A DNA stretch of 64,000 nucleotides from the NCBI RefSeq assembly GCF_023856365.1, contig NC_064550.1, forward strand, positions 20,833,629-20,897,628. Direction: 5' to 3'. The first letter of the stretch is position 1. Each line of letters starts with the position of its first letter. A program made the position numbers and the translations under genes. This DNA comes from Brienomyrus brachyistius. Taxonomy: Eukaryota > Chordata > Actinopteri > Osteoglossiformes > Mormyridae. Positions 9,626 to 21,929 of the stretch are shown here, piece after piece. The notes beneath the pieces were generated by a model. It was not told the DNA's origin. It worked only from the letters and a program-made list of their open reading frames with translations, and ran no database searches.

Positions 9626-11239
9626 ATATTTGTTCATGATTTGTTAATAATTTGTTTTTCAGTGCTAACTGAGTTATTACTAAGGATTTGTGCCCCCATC
9701 AAATAAAAAGTGTTAGCGAATACACTGCTTGTCTGAATTTTAAAGTGTTTATGATTGGTTTCAGAGAAATGGTTTGGAGTATAATGTAATCACTTACAGT
9801 TTCGTGACAACACAAAGAGTAGGATTCAAAAAATTATGGAAGAATTGGTAATACATGCAGAATACAGCACAGCTACACTGTTTCATAAATGATTTTTTAA
9901 AAGTTTAGGTCTCAGCTTGATACACGAAGTGCAAAGCCAGCCGGTAAACCAGGTTCAGGAAAAAAAACAAGCAGAAAATACTTCACGTCTCAGCAGACAT
10001 GAAGGCATTTTCCCTGCCAAATTTCAAGGAGATATGTGTGTTTGTGTGATAGAAAAATAAGAATCAACAGCATTGCATTTTGTCAGCACTAAAAGTAAGA
10101 AGTTTAATAATAAAGGTTGACATTGCTATAGAATTTTCCTGGTTTGGCAGCCTTTTCTGCAGATGGACTGGATTGGCTAAGCGAATCGGGGGGGCCAGAA
10201 CCGTCCACCAAACCTGGCACCGTCTAAGAGGTGTGGGGCTCTTTCCAGACTTCCAGCGTTATGGCTTAAGGAAGCCCACAATAGATAGGCCTCTGCTCTG
10301 TGGGGGCCTTTTGAAGCATTTAAATCATTGTGAATGCAGTGATGAACAATCATGAAAAAATATTAAAATTTTACACAAACTGATCACACATTATTAATAA
10401 AAGCCTGAAATATATCCTTGTTTATTTTATTTTTTTTTAGCAAAAATGTGATTTTTCGGTGAGGGAAATGATATTCATTACTCACTGAGTGTTGCGATTT
10501 CAAATGTAGCGACCAGCTCTATTTTTATACTGTATATTTAATGTTACATCACCGGCAGTGTGTGTATTCCAAAGCGTATGTGGTCATTGTGGATATAGAT
10601 GAATGTGATATATGGTGTCTGATTAAATAAGCGTTCTGTAAATAAGTGCTCAGTAGTCATACATCACTAATATACATCTGCTTCAGTGAATATTTCCCCA
10701 CGTCTCTCTTGTTCAGAAGTGTTCCAGAGTCCTTGGGTGGGCCCAGCTGATCTGGAATCTGTTGCCTTTAATGCTTCTGTATCTTATCTAATGACACGGT
10801 GGAGCAGTTATTTTGGATTGACTCTGTCCTGCTGGGTGACCATCAGCCAATGGACATATGCTAGCACATACTGAATTGATTAAACATTTGGCTAGGTAAT
10901 ATTTTAGTATTAAATTCCATTGTTTGACTCTTTGAATACCATTTAATTGAGTCTGCGATGGGGGGGTTGTACTATGCTAATCAAATTAATTTAACTTCTA
11001 AAGCCCGTATGGTTTTGATTAGCCCTTTATGCCCACATTAGCAGTCATTCCAACAAAACCAAGCTGCCACTGTCCGCCACCGCCTTGCTTTGCACTATAG
11101 AATCCACTGGTAGAATTCCTGTGATTTCCCTGATGCCACTGAAAGAGAAAGATGTTGGTCATTTGCAGGCGTTTTACGTCTCCGAAGGCTTTCGTTCACT
11201 GTGTGCTACTAGCTGATAAGGAAGGGCTCCCTGTAAATT
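9626..11239. other. Unassigned DNA
   Basis: No recognised repeat beyond a GGG-rich patch at 10190-10200. A 91-codon frame at 10080-10355 has no familiar domain and is probably chance. Confidence 0.4.
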
Positions 11240-13280
11240 TTTGGAGGCCGGGAACTTAAAAAGAAGCGGGGAGGTGAAAATGCAGCGGGCTGCCTGTGAG
11301 AATGTGTGGCGGGTCGTCTGGATGATTTCGCGTAATATTCGCGTTCATTAGTGACGCGCTTTAACTAGGAACAACTGCCGCATGGCTTGCAGCTCTGAAT
11401 TAAGCTAGTTAATATAACATTAGCGATTACTTATTCATGTCCGTCGGCTGGGTTCGGTGTGAGAGTGAACGTGTGGGTGTGCTGTTTGCAGTCAGAGGAA
11501 ATTAAGGTTTCGCTATTAGAGATGTATACTGACAAGGCGTCTATCCGCCCCCTGTTTAATTATAATTTACACGATCAAATTAGCAAGGTACATTTCATCT
11601 CATTCCCTCAATTTACTCTCTCGCCTGTGTATTATAGTGGACCGTTTTCGAGTAGAATAGAGCAAAAACTAAGCTAGCTTACGTTAAATTCATGTCACGT
11701 TAGCATATGCTAGCCTCTGTCTACGCGGAAGTTCTACAGCATATACACACGTGTCATCGTCATTCTCACGGTTTCCTCCCCGTGAAGCGGTTCAAGGTGC
11801 CGGATGGCTTTAATAGCCAACGTCGCGATTGAACACCTTAGAAAAAAGAGGAGAGGGGAAAGGAAAAAAGAAAAGTGTTTCTGGCAGCCCTCCCCCAGAG
11901 ATTCATTTGCGAGTTAGCGCTAACCCTTTGGCTTTTCACCGGGGCGGATGCCTGCCTCATGTCATCTTGTGTTAGGCCGTGATTTACTCGGCCAATAAAA
12001 ACGGCAGGACGGCTGAATGGCCGCGTTGTATGAAAAGGGAGTGTAGCCATGGGTCGTCTTTGTGCCTTCGACCCCGGTCTGGCATCTCCATCTAAGAGAC
12101 GGGAGCTTCGGCAGCTTGCTGTCTCTCTTGTGCAAGATAGAGCCGGCGGAATGAATCCTTGACCTTGGTCTGGCATCTTCTTCTGAAAGACGGCCTAGTG
12201 CCTCGCTGGTGAGAGCGAGCAGGATGACCGGGTCCCTGCTTTGCCGGAGCCCCCTTTTGGTCAGCACTTGTAACAGCGGTTCACGGTTCACAGCGGGAAA
12301 GGCGGTATGGCAGCGGTGTGTGTTCACACCATGACAGAACAGCAAATCAAGGTGACCCACCTGCCGCCCTGGTTATTCTCCATTTGAGATGCACCGCAAA
12401 GTACTATCAGCTGAAATAACAGCGTCTTGAGCAGTGGAATCCCTTTTTAATTACTGACAGTCAGTTGTTTTATTTCGCCCAGGATATTGAGGTCTTCGCA
12501 TTCTGCCCGAGGGCAGTGAGTATGACAAATAACAGATTGCGTTGCCCGGCACTGGAGAGGATGACAAAGATACAAAGGATGTATTTCGCAGCTTTACGCC
12601 TGCCTAGCCATGATGCGGTCGTGTGCGCTTTCAGATAAATGCCTCGTCCGTCGACGTTAATGGCGGATTGTTCATATTTGCTGACGTGCGCGTTGGCCAC
12701 CATTCGCTCAGGCGTGTCTGATGGGTATTTCTTACACATTAGCACATACTTAGGAAGTGAGTTTTTCTGTGAGGCCCGCGCACCCCCGACAATTTATGTT
12801 TTCCAGATGTGGCATGCACTACTCCGAGACACGTTCCGAAGTCTGTGTGACGACCATATATTACAGGGAGCGTAAATAAAGCACCGGAGAGAGGTAAGAA
12901 GAGTTAGGCAAGCAGGCTACACTTCAGCGATTTGTTTTCAAGATTTACTGCCTTTATGGATCAGTGTTTAGGCAATGACATTAAGAGATAATGAGAAGAT
13001 GCCGCTGGTGGAGTTTTCATTAGCGGCATATTTGTTTGATGTTTGTTTGGAGCGCGGATCCGATGTGTTGTCTTCGTTGTGATGCCCTGAATGTCTGTGA
13101 TTTTGCCAAACCTGTGCTTTAAGAAACCACAGCTGGCTTTTTTGATGGCATGCAGGCATGTCTCCCCAAGTGTCTTTTCACATGGTCTGTACACTGAATG
13201 GAGTACGAATAATGCATGATTAAGTAAACGGCACGGCCGCTCTCCCCGCGCGTTATGTTCCTCGACTTCCAGCACACTCG
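11240..13280. other. CpG-richer, repeat-poor stretch
   Basis: CpG is visibly more frequent than in the flanks, most clearly at 12000-12360 (about 21 CpG in 360 bp by hand count). No interspersed repeat is recognised. A pair of 32-bp direct repeats lies at 12069-12100 and 12160-12191. It could be a regulatory region or CpG island of an unseen transcript; no exon is recognised in it. Confidence 0.3.
12069..12191 (+). repeat. Local direct repeat, 91-bp offset
   Basis: ACCCCGGTCTGGCATCTCC.. and ACCTTGGTCTGGCATCTTC.. with the same AGAC ending, 91 bp apart. An old tandem duplication of roughly 90 bp. Confidence 0.6.
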
Positions 13281-15129
13281 AGAGGTGTGCGCCGCAGAGC
13301 TGATTGCTGCATACTTAGACTTTCAAAGGTTTAATTGTGACACGCTCAAACTATGTTTTTCCAGGACCAGATTGATATGTTTAGAAGGACTATACTTTAT
13401 CCCAATGAATGGACAGGAAGCAATAGAAACGTTAGCGGTTGCCATGGTTGCGTGAAACAAAAATGTGCGTGCATGGATTTCAACTTTCTCCATTTATTCA
13501 GGGATCAAAAACGAAATCGCGAATTAACAAAATAGGAAGATAAGAAAAATGAAATTACTCCATCCAGACTTTTTTTTTTCACTCCAGCTATTCCAAGATC
13601 ATTTGCTTTGCTGAGTTAGAAAGTAATAAAATAAATATTCACTTTGAAAATACAAACCTTTTCATTAGCTGTTTAATGTACAGGACACCTTAATATCATT
13701 GGAACCGTGCTAGCAGCATTTAAGCTAAGTTTTAATTGGAAGATGCCACCCCGGTTAGCCAAATCAATAATTATGCTAATGATCGTTAGGGCGCATCATT
13801 AAGCACTCAGACTTCTGTAGCTGCGATTCTACCCCACCCTACTCCCAACCCACCAGCCCATTCTGCTTTAAACCAATTCCTCCATCCCTCTCTGAAGCGG
13901 GATGCTGCTGATGTCTCCTAATTGGAAGTTGTGATCATGTAGGAGGAGAGGGGTGGAGCCGAAGAAGGAGAAGATCGTTGTTATGTCACTGCGTACATCT
14001 GCGTGCCAAGGAGCACTGAGGAAAGGCCGTCCTGGTTGGAAGGAAGCGGTTCGCCCCGCATTGCCGTGGTGACGTGAAAAAAATCTGGGTCTGTGCTTTT
14101 CGCCAATGTCTTTAACATGGGGAAAATATGCATTTTGCCCAGAAGCCTCATGGCATGGAATGCTAGAGTATGTTACATCTTATATGGAGAGCTTATGGAA
14201 AAGCAGACTTAGAAGGCTAAAAATGGAATGATGGCAGGAATTCTATCACTGCTTTATTGTTCGTAAACAAGGTAGTGCAGTGTTCATCAGTGTGTGACCA
14301 GCTTCATGGTTAGGAAGGTGGGGTGGGGGGGGGGGGTCTCTCTGCCTTCTCAAAAGGCCATAAACACCCCCAAGAAAGTCTAATAATATATACCAACATA
14401 TGATTAGACCTTTTAGGGAACTAAAGTCATGAAATTCAAAAGGATGTCAGGAATTAAATATTGTGTGAAACTCGCAGGCTGTCGACAAGCACTTAGGCGT
14501 CGAGTCGATCACGAAGTGCGAAACTGACAGTAATTACATACGAACTTAACTGTAGTGCGAGTGACGTAAAAGTTATTGCTGACGTTAAAGTCAGTGTTGC
14601 TATTATATGGTTTTTCAGTTCTGTTCAACTTTTTAAATTATCTTATATCTCAGCCTTCAGAAAACATGAGTACCAATGTTTTTTTTGTCCTGTATAATCT
14701 ACTATATAATCCTCAAATTATACATGCTCTTATATATGTTCTTATATATGCAGCATCAAGAAACAAATATAGTACATATAATATGATATATATTTGTACA
14801 AATGGTAGTACATCATGGCATCGTCATAGTAATCCAACCAGGCTCACAAACTATAACTAACCAATTATCTTCCCTGGGGATTTAAAGCCAGCTATAGAGA
14901 TGAACGGTGCTTTACTGCATTTTGTTGCTCATGTAAGTCTGTCAAACGCTGGCTTTTAGTGGCAACTAGCATCTCACACATGGAGAGGCGATGAAATCCA
15001 TTCCCATCGGCGCGCAGCACAGAAACACAGGCCCTCCACAAATCACGAGGAAAGGAAAGCAGTTGGGAAAAGAGAGAACATGTGATGTTCGGGGTGGCCA
15101 GACAGAGGTGAGCTGGCAAAACACAATCG
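13281..15129. other. Unassigned DNA
   Basis: A 66-codon ATG frame at 13255-13455 begins with regular codons but then decays; no family is recognised. 13690-13800 contains homeodomain-type TAATTA/ATTA words. A G-rich run lies at 14320-14336 and an AT-rich stretch at 14640-14800. Confidence 0.35.
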
Positions 15130-15392
15130 GTCTTCAGACTCTCTCTCCACCTTCAAGAAATGCCTTAAAGACCCGTCTGATTCAGGAATTCCTCTATTAA
15201 CGTAATTCCACTCTATGGCACCCCCGAATGTGCGTGATGTTGCACTTTTTGCTAATTTGAATAGGACTTTTATTGAGCTCTTGCTTTGATTGGAAAATGC
15301 TGCGTAGCGCCTGCTCCAGTACTGCTAGTTGTAATGTCTCAGTTGTATGTTGCTTTGGACAAAAGCGGATACATAAAATAAATGCAAATGTG
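15130..15392 (+). mobile_element. L2-type LINE 3' end fragment
   Basis: The frame CTT CAA GAA ATG CCT TAA lies in the typical LINE C-terminal block; a peptide SRNALKTRLIQEFLY is readable at 15156-15197. A 3' untranslated stretch follows and ends TTGCTTTGGACAAAAGCGG and AAATAAATGCAAATG. This tail closely resembles those of the short-tail tRNA SINEs at 15511-15702 and 29735-29925, as expected for a LINE that mobilises them. Confidence 0.65.
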
Positions 15393-15414
15393 TTACTCAC
15401 CTCAAGTGCTTCAG

Positions 15415-15460
15415 ATGCAGGTGCTGTGGCTTAGTGGGTTAAAGAATTTTGTAAACAAGA
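15415..15460 (+). mobile_element. SINE head fragment
   Basis: GGTGCTGTGGCTTAGTGGGT is the A-box end of the short-tail tRNA SINE family. The copy stops after about 45 bp. Confidence 0.5.
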
Positions 15461-15510
15461 GAATCTGAGTCTGAAATTCAGAAGCACCTCTGTACGGTCC
15501 ATTTCAGAGA

Positions 15511-15702
15511 GGGTGGGGCTTGGCTCAGCAGGTTAGGATGCTGTACCTGTGATTGAAAGGTTGTTGGTTTGAATCCCAAGGGTAGCAAAGTAATTTCAGT
15601 GTTGGGCCTCTGAACAAAGCCCTTAACCCTTCCAGGGACAGCCTGACCCTGCTTTTGCAAAATGAATGCTGCCGTGAATAAAAGCATCTGCTAAATAATT
15701 TA
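15511..15702 (+). mobile_element. tRNA-derived SINE, near full length
   Basis: Head GGGGCTTGGCTCAGCAGG (A box) and TTGGTTTGAATCCCAAGG (B box), an AACAAAGCCCTTAACCCTTC block, GACCCTGCTTTTGC, and the tail AATAAAAGCATCTGCTAAAT. This is the best-preserved copy of the short-tail family in the window. Confidence 0.85.
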
Positions 15703-16546
15703 AACTTACTGTAAGCAATGTTAGAGCAACTTAGGACTTAGGAACTATGAAACAGCTCCTCCAACACAATATATCCAGGCAGCTAGATGTGCATAATCTA
15801 CGGATACATCACTGTTACGGCTTGCTGGAGCACGATTACCACTGTGCAGCACGAGCTGCAGACTAGATCACCCGCCAGCTCATTGATATTGAAACACGCT
15901 GTCCCTCTCGAAACTGTGTCACCCCCACGCTCGATGTCGCTCTGCCCTTGTCGCTTCACAGAACCGGAGGGCAGGCGCCAGATGTTGTGGGAGACAGGAG
16001 CATATCGCAGACACGGCAGCAGGAGACTTATCCTCAACCCTGGGCTTTGGAAGCAGAGGCCTGGGGGGTGTGCTGCTAAGAGGAAAAAGAGCAAATATTG
16101 ACCTCTTGTGGAAAATCTGGGGGTAAATCAGACACAGCCTGCTAGAAAAAGTGACTGATGCCACAAAGAGGCTTAACTGCAGTGGGTTTCATTAGGACTT
16201 GAGGCAGTGAGAAGCACAGCGATGATCGGCAGATCTCATTGGTGAGGATTTTCAGTCCAAAGCTGCTGTGATGCAACGAACCAGCTTCCCCCCTTGACAA
16301 ATAAGAGAGCAGTAAAAGCAATGTATTAAAAAATATTTTTTGATGTATTTAAATGTGCTAAAAATTAATTGGTTAATTCAAAGCCAGTGACCCTCCCCCG
16401 ACTTAGCAAATGCAGTCATTATTTACTACATGTAAACTGAGAAAGAATATATTATTTTCAACATAATTAAGGGGAGTTTTCAATGATATTTTGCAAGTAA
16501 AGAAACCCGAAAAGGTATCTGCAATACAGGAGGGAATCTAATGGGG
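15703..16546. other. Unassigned DNA
   Basis: Overlapping frames of about 80-104 codons on both strands at 15787-16164 have no recognised domain. Nothing else is seen. Confidence 0.4.
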
Positions 16547-16551
16547 TTCAG

Positions 16552-16892
16552 TGTTGCATGCTGCAGGACGAATGACGCGGGAGCAGGAGTCAGGGTACAC
16601 CAAACCTGTTCTATTAAAACAAAACTGAACAAGGGCAGAAACAAGCATGATCTTAGGGGAATCAAAAAAGTGAAGAAGGAGCGAGGAGAAACACAGGCAA
16701 CATGAATAGCACTGTTACTAGGAACACGGACAAACAAGCATAGCAACATCAATGACTGACAAACTGAGAAACGCTATTATATATATAGATTAACAAGAGG
16801 CAGCTGGTGTGAATCACACAAGGGCAGGAACAAGAGGTGAGGCACAAAATGAACAGGTGAAATCAGGAGGGGAAGGTAGGCAGGGCATGACA
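16552..16892 (-). mobile_element. Second solo LTR, minus strand
   Basis: The 341-bp unit is flanked by identical TTCAG direct repeats (16547-16551 and 16893-16897). On the minus strand it begins TGTCATGCCC and ends GCATGCAACA, the canonical TG..CA. Near the 3' end the minus strand reads GTTTTAATAGAACAGG, a degraded polyadenylation area, then CTGACTCCTGCTCCCGCGTC, which resembles fish Gypsy-type R/U5 sequence. No internal coding region adjoins it, so it is a solo LTR. It differs in length and content from the LTR at 3999-4751. Confidence 0.75.
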
Positions 16893-16897
16893 TTCAG

Positions 16898-19800
16898 TTG
16901 CAAGAGCCAAAACAAAAATCAAGTTTCCTCAGTCATTAGTCAGGCAAGGGTCAGTCAGTCAGTCACAAACAGAGTATTAAAAGATGATCTGGAACAGAAA
17001 GTCGTACGCACAGAAAATGAGTCATACACAAGGCTAAAGCAGAACTAATGCTCAAACTGCAACTCAAATAAGAGACTTTGTAATTAAAGTAAAGGCACAG
17101 GAATTTGAATATCCAATCAAGCGAGACACAAGTGAAAACAATAATCAGGAGATAGGATTCCACTCAGTATTCTGATGACTGGGAGTACTGGTGCTTGCGT
17201 GTGGGCAAGTCCGTTCTATGACAGGGAATGAGAGTATCTATCAGAACATAGTATAGAAAAGAAAATAAAAAGACTACGCAAGTTTCATCAGTAAAAATAT
17301 GATAAGCCAACCCTTGGATGAATACATTAATTTGATGCCATAAGACTATCATCTACCAAAGGAGGATTAATTGCTGATGGCAGTTATGTAACATACTAAA
17401 AAAATAGAGCAAAGTGAAAATAGAGCAAGATCAAACATTCTAATTACAGCATATTTGGGACTATTTGCATACATTTCAAAAACGGCGTTTCTCCAGAAAT
17501 TATCCATCCTGTCCAATAAACCCTCTGTTAGCCTTCCTTCACAGCTAGAGTCTTCATACTATATTAGAAAAACATATTTTTTCTTTCACCATTTTCGAAC
17601 TGTTGAATCAACACAAGAAAACTTGTTTTCCCGCAGTTATCAGTGTATTTCTTGAGAAGTTTTAATTGCCCACACACTCACTGCTTCGCTGATTCTGTAA
17701 AATTGTTTTCCATCAAAAAAAACAAAGATAGTAAGTAAATTTTGTAAGATAAAGCACTGAAGTACTCAGAACCACTGGTCTTTATATAGCCAGAAGTTAT
17801 AGAGCATCCTGGCTGGTATCCTGACTCTTGTAATTTATTTTATTTTACAGGTGCAAGGTGAGCCTCGCTGACAAATCAATCAGTCATACAACCACAAAAG
17901 AATCAAAGCTTTTACAGTTTAATGATTACAGAAACTGTTTGTGGTTGTCCCTTTTGAAAACCATGTTTATATTAGCTCAGGATAGGCTGCCGTGTACAGG
18001 GTCACCTCGGGGCCGGTGTTGGGGCAGGGTGTCAGAGACATTCCATGACACATGATTAGCCGACTAATGGGACTAAATGAATGACCCAGGTGACTGCAGA
18101 GACATCTCTGGGCCTCCACTTTACGTCACGATATACTGACTGTGTGGACAATCTTCTGGGGTTGGTGTTGTCATAGCGGACAAATCCAAAAGAATCATAA
18201 GTATAATTAAGCTTGAAATAAGGCTGAAAATATTGGGTTTAAACATGAATCCTGTAGATATGGCCTGAGGCAAGCCAAAATATTTAAGATTTAAAGGAAA
18301 AATGTATATTTTATTCCCCATATTTGATGAAGCAGGCCTCAACAGGAGGAAGTAGGCTGTGGAACTGAGATCTATGGTGCTGGTCTCCTTGCACACCTGC
18401 AACATTTCCGCAGACTGTTCCGGCTTCTCCGCTTATACTTCGGGAAACTCCGTGAACCTCAATCAAACAAGTCCCTCAGTGAAGAACCATGCCTGATTGC
18501 AGAAAAATCTATAGCATTCTTGGGAAATTACTGCTTTACGATTCCAGCATAATTTCCTTCGAAAACATGCCGGTTGAAGAGCAAGAGAGAAGAAATACAC
18601 ATGCAACCGGCAATATAAGAGTCCTTAAGTAGAATATGGGTTGTGCAGGGAAGTTTCCACAAGTCAGACTTTTAAATAAAGAAAAAATTCTAGAAATCTT
18701 GAATTGGAAAAATTCCCCCAAGTTATGAGTTTTATATGCATTTTTCTTTTTGCTTCCCTCCTTTTCTCACTTAACCAACTGTCACTTTATTTTCTTACGC
18801 TTCATCTCCTGCAAAATAATATCAGTTAAATTTTCTTGCGTGTTGTTATTATTATTTTTTTTTATTATTTGCTACGGTACCTGAACACAAACTCTCATGA
18901 TATCACAATTTTTCAGTCTTTCTCTTGGAAACTCTTATTACGGTTGTCCCAGGTCAGATATTCCTCGTCTGCTCACCAGCATGTTCCCTCCGGAGACGTG
19001 ACCTAAAGGCCCTTATATTACTCACAATACAAAACATCATATATGGTCAAGACAGCATAAGATTTGATGTCATTTTCTTATTTGTGCTTCCATGTTTCTA
19101 TCAGGCTTTATCGCCGTCTTTTAGCATGAGTCGGTTTTCATCAGCTGGAATCGCTAGTGTTTTGAAAAGCTGAATTAAATGCCAAGGCACTTGTAGCTCT
19201 GCGTCACAGATGATTACCGTACAAACCGATGATGTTTTTATATCGGACACCACAACATTTTCCTTTCATAGGACATTTATAGCTTGCAAAAATTCATTTA
19301 ACTATACATCTTCTAATATATGCAATATAAATTTGCCTAAACTCTTGTATATATTGCTAGAATGCACTGCCAGCTTCCAGATTTATCCACTAAGCTACCA
19401 GAGAGGTTGAACAATGCAGGGGATAAAACAAATATGAGATGCAAAGAGACGTTAAATCAATACGTTCATGATTTGAGCTCTCCGCTTATACACACAGTAC
19501 AAAGAATCAGCTTTGAGGGGAAAATCACTGACGATGATTTACAGTGAAATAACATCCAGGGCTTTGTTTAAAATTGTTTGTAATTTATTAATTTAGCAAT
19601 CGCCGTCAATTCGTGCACAGGGGCTAAATAACAATGGCGATTTTATGTGTAACAATGGATCAAATATCGTTACATGGGCAGTACCTGTGACACTAAAATG
19701 ATTTCAATAATTTAAGATGGTCTTCTCTATCAGCATCGCCAAAGCAATCAGTCTCTTCACTTTTATTCATTGACACCTCCCTACTTTTTTGCAAAGTCGC

Positions 19801-20001
19801 ACTACATCACGGAGCTGTTTACAGCACAGCCATGTCTGATATTATGATGGACAGCAAACCTGGCAAGTCGTATGTGTTTCTGCTAATGTTCCATCTCTTC
19901 CTAACCTCATCGCAGACCACTAGGACCGTACTGCAGTCAACTGGTCATGGTTCATCTCACCTTGGTTCCGTTTGGAGGTGATCGCGTCACACTAATTCCA
20001 G
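16898..20001. other. Unassigned DNA
   Basis: Includes a short TCAG run near 16946-16965 and AT-rich tracts near 18845-18870. Frames are short and unrecognised. Confidence 0.4.
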
Positions 20002-20112
20002 GAGACATTCTAGGCTTTTGGACATCAGCGAGGAGCTTTTCTGCCTGCCCAGGAGCACCATCGGCAGCCAGAACCGTAATGATGCTGTCACCAGCCAGCC
20101 GACTTCATTCGG
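20002..20112 (+). CDS. Candidate internal coding exon, 111 nt, unrecognised
   Basis: A segment bounded by TAATTCCAG/G (acceptor, with CTAAT as a possible branch point) and TTCGG/GTGAGC (strong donor match). Length 111 nt keeps frame (phase 2 to phase 2). The frame reads HSRLLDISEELFCLPRST then IGSQNRNDAVTSQPTSF, with regular codons and no stop. The polypyrimidine tract before the acceptor is weak, which counts against it. A second frame over the same DNA (19947-20126) is also open. I do not recognise the peptide. Confidence 0.3.
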
Positions 20113-21929
20113 GTGAGCGTTTGAGTTAAGAGAGCAGCCAGCTGCAAATGTGCACAAAATGTCAGCCTTATAATGACACTTTCCTGCTCTCCTTAATAAT
20201 TGATGCTGGTGTATTATTATTTATTCCGGAACCTCTGGCACCCCCCCAAGGAGCATGTGTTCAAGGAAACTGGAAGCAAGCGCAAGCTTCCCCCGTGCAG
20301 GTGTAAACATGCCTGATACTATGACTTGGGTGACTGTCATTTTGTTAAAACACATCACGGCACATGGACAAGTAAACAAACCCGGTACAGTTGCAATTAG
20401 AACCTCTGTTGTACACTTATATCCGTGCCTTAGCTGAAGAAAACAAGCTGTATTTATCTTCCACTGCTTCTCGGGTTGCTGGGGTGCGGGATACGGAGAA
20501 TGAGAGTATGGAAGCAGGAACTTGTAATGCCTTTTAAGGAGGATGCAAGAATGCTGGTGCGAAAAAAGGGTTTGTATCCCCTAGGCGACTGCCACAGGGT
20601 ATACCACTTTGAGAACAAAGTGACAAGCTTCACCACTGAAGGAGTACAAAACGTCTAAAGATAACAGGAACCGTAACGCGTTCTGCGCCACAACCATATT
20701 ATCAAGAAAAATGTATGAAGCAATTTGGAGCCTCATAGAAACTGTTAACAAGATTCTTGCTGCAAGGAGAGAACAATAACAAGGAATAACTTATATATGA
20801 GTGCAGAGAAACAGTCACAAAAGAGATGGAATCGTAGTGAGAAGTATCACAGGAAGCACTGTTTGACAGCTTCATTATTTACATCCGCACGGCTTTTCTA
20901 AATTCTGCTGAATGTAATGCGATAGCCGTAATTCCCAACAGACTTCAATTTAAGTAATAGGATTTGAATTTCCGAATCCAACCATGATTTTCGGTTGAAA
21001 TCCATTCAAGTCATGAAAGAGTATTTTCGCTCACAGGCACAAGGTCATGTACCTCTGACCTTGACCAAGTTGTCTGGGATACTAAATCAGATTACCCTGG
21101 CTCTCTTATTGACTTTAATCACCATTTTCCTCTTAAATAAATTGGAATTCCACTCTGCTCAATCTCTCATAAAAACGCTGACTTTATCTCAAGGATTGGC
21201 ATGTCAAGTTGAATGTGGCTAATGGCACATTTTGTTTCAAAGATGCATACGATGCATCGACTTGATGTTCACCCCAAAGTCTTGGCTGAGAGTGTAGCGG
21301 AAGGCCGACTGTCCTATCAATCCACGTTTCTCACCTACCCAGCTGTGACTGGCGTATAAATTTATGACCTTTCATGTCCAAAACAAGACAGGTAAGCACA
21401 TGAGCCACTTTTCCTAGCAACAGGCGACATTACTTTCGACCTGTGGCAGGAAATGACATTATATCAGCTCTCTGGTCCCTTCCTGGTAATGACAGGATCC
21501 CACAGGAACCTTGACCACCTTGTCCTCCGCCCTCCCCCCTTCGCATCAACATTCCAATTTCATTTTGGGAAGACTGTACTTGGGGCAGTACAAAACTCCC
21601 ACTTACACTTCTCAGTATTCCTAAGGCAGCAATGATCAGTCCCCTAAATGTCGAAACATCCAATTTTTGAACCTTTTATTAATTTAGAAAAATAAATACA
21701 AACCATGAAATTATACTGCACAGGGGCTTATTATGTATATATTATGTGTATGAAAAAGTGATTTGAGAGTTCGGCATACTAATGCCAAATATATGTCAGG
21801 ACCTCTGACAAAATCATTTGTTAGAACATTAATAAATACATTGTTGTTTTGTAGGCTCAACAATGGCAAATTGGAAGGTGGTGTAGTGGTAAAGAAAAAC
21901 CAGATGAATTAGACCTTCACAATGCATAC
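20113..21929. other. Unassigned DNA
   Basis: Frames on both strands near 20454-20658 and 21430-21663 mirror each other and show no domain. No repeat is identified with confidence. Confidence 0.4.

Noticed and set aside
15511..15702. A functional tRNA gene
   Set aside because: A and B boxes are present, but the sequence continues into a SINE body and tail and cannot fold into a full cloverleaf. The same holds for the other tRNA-like heads.
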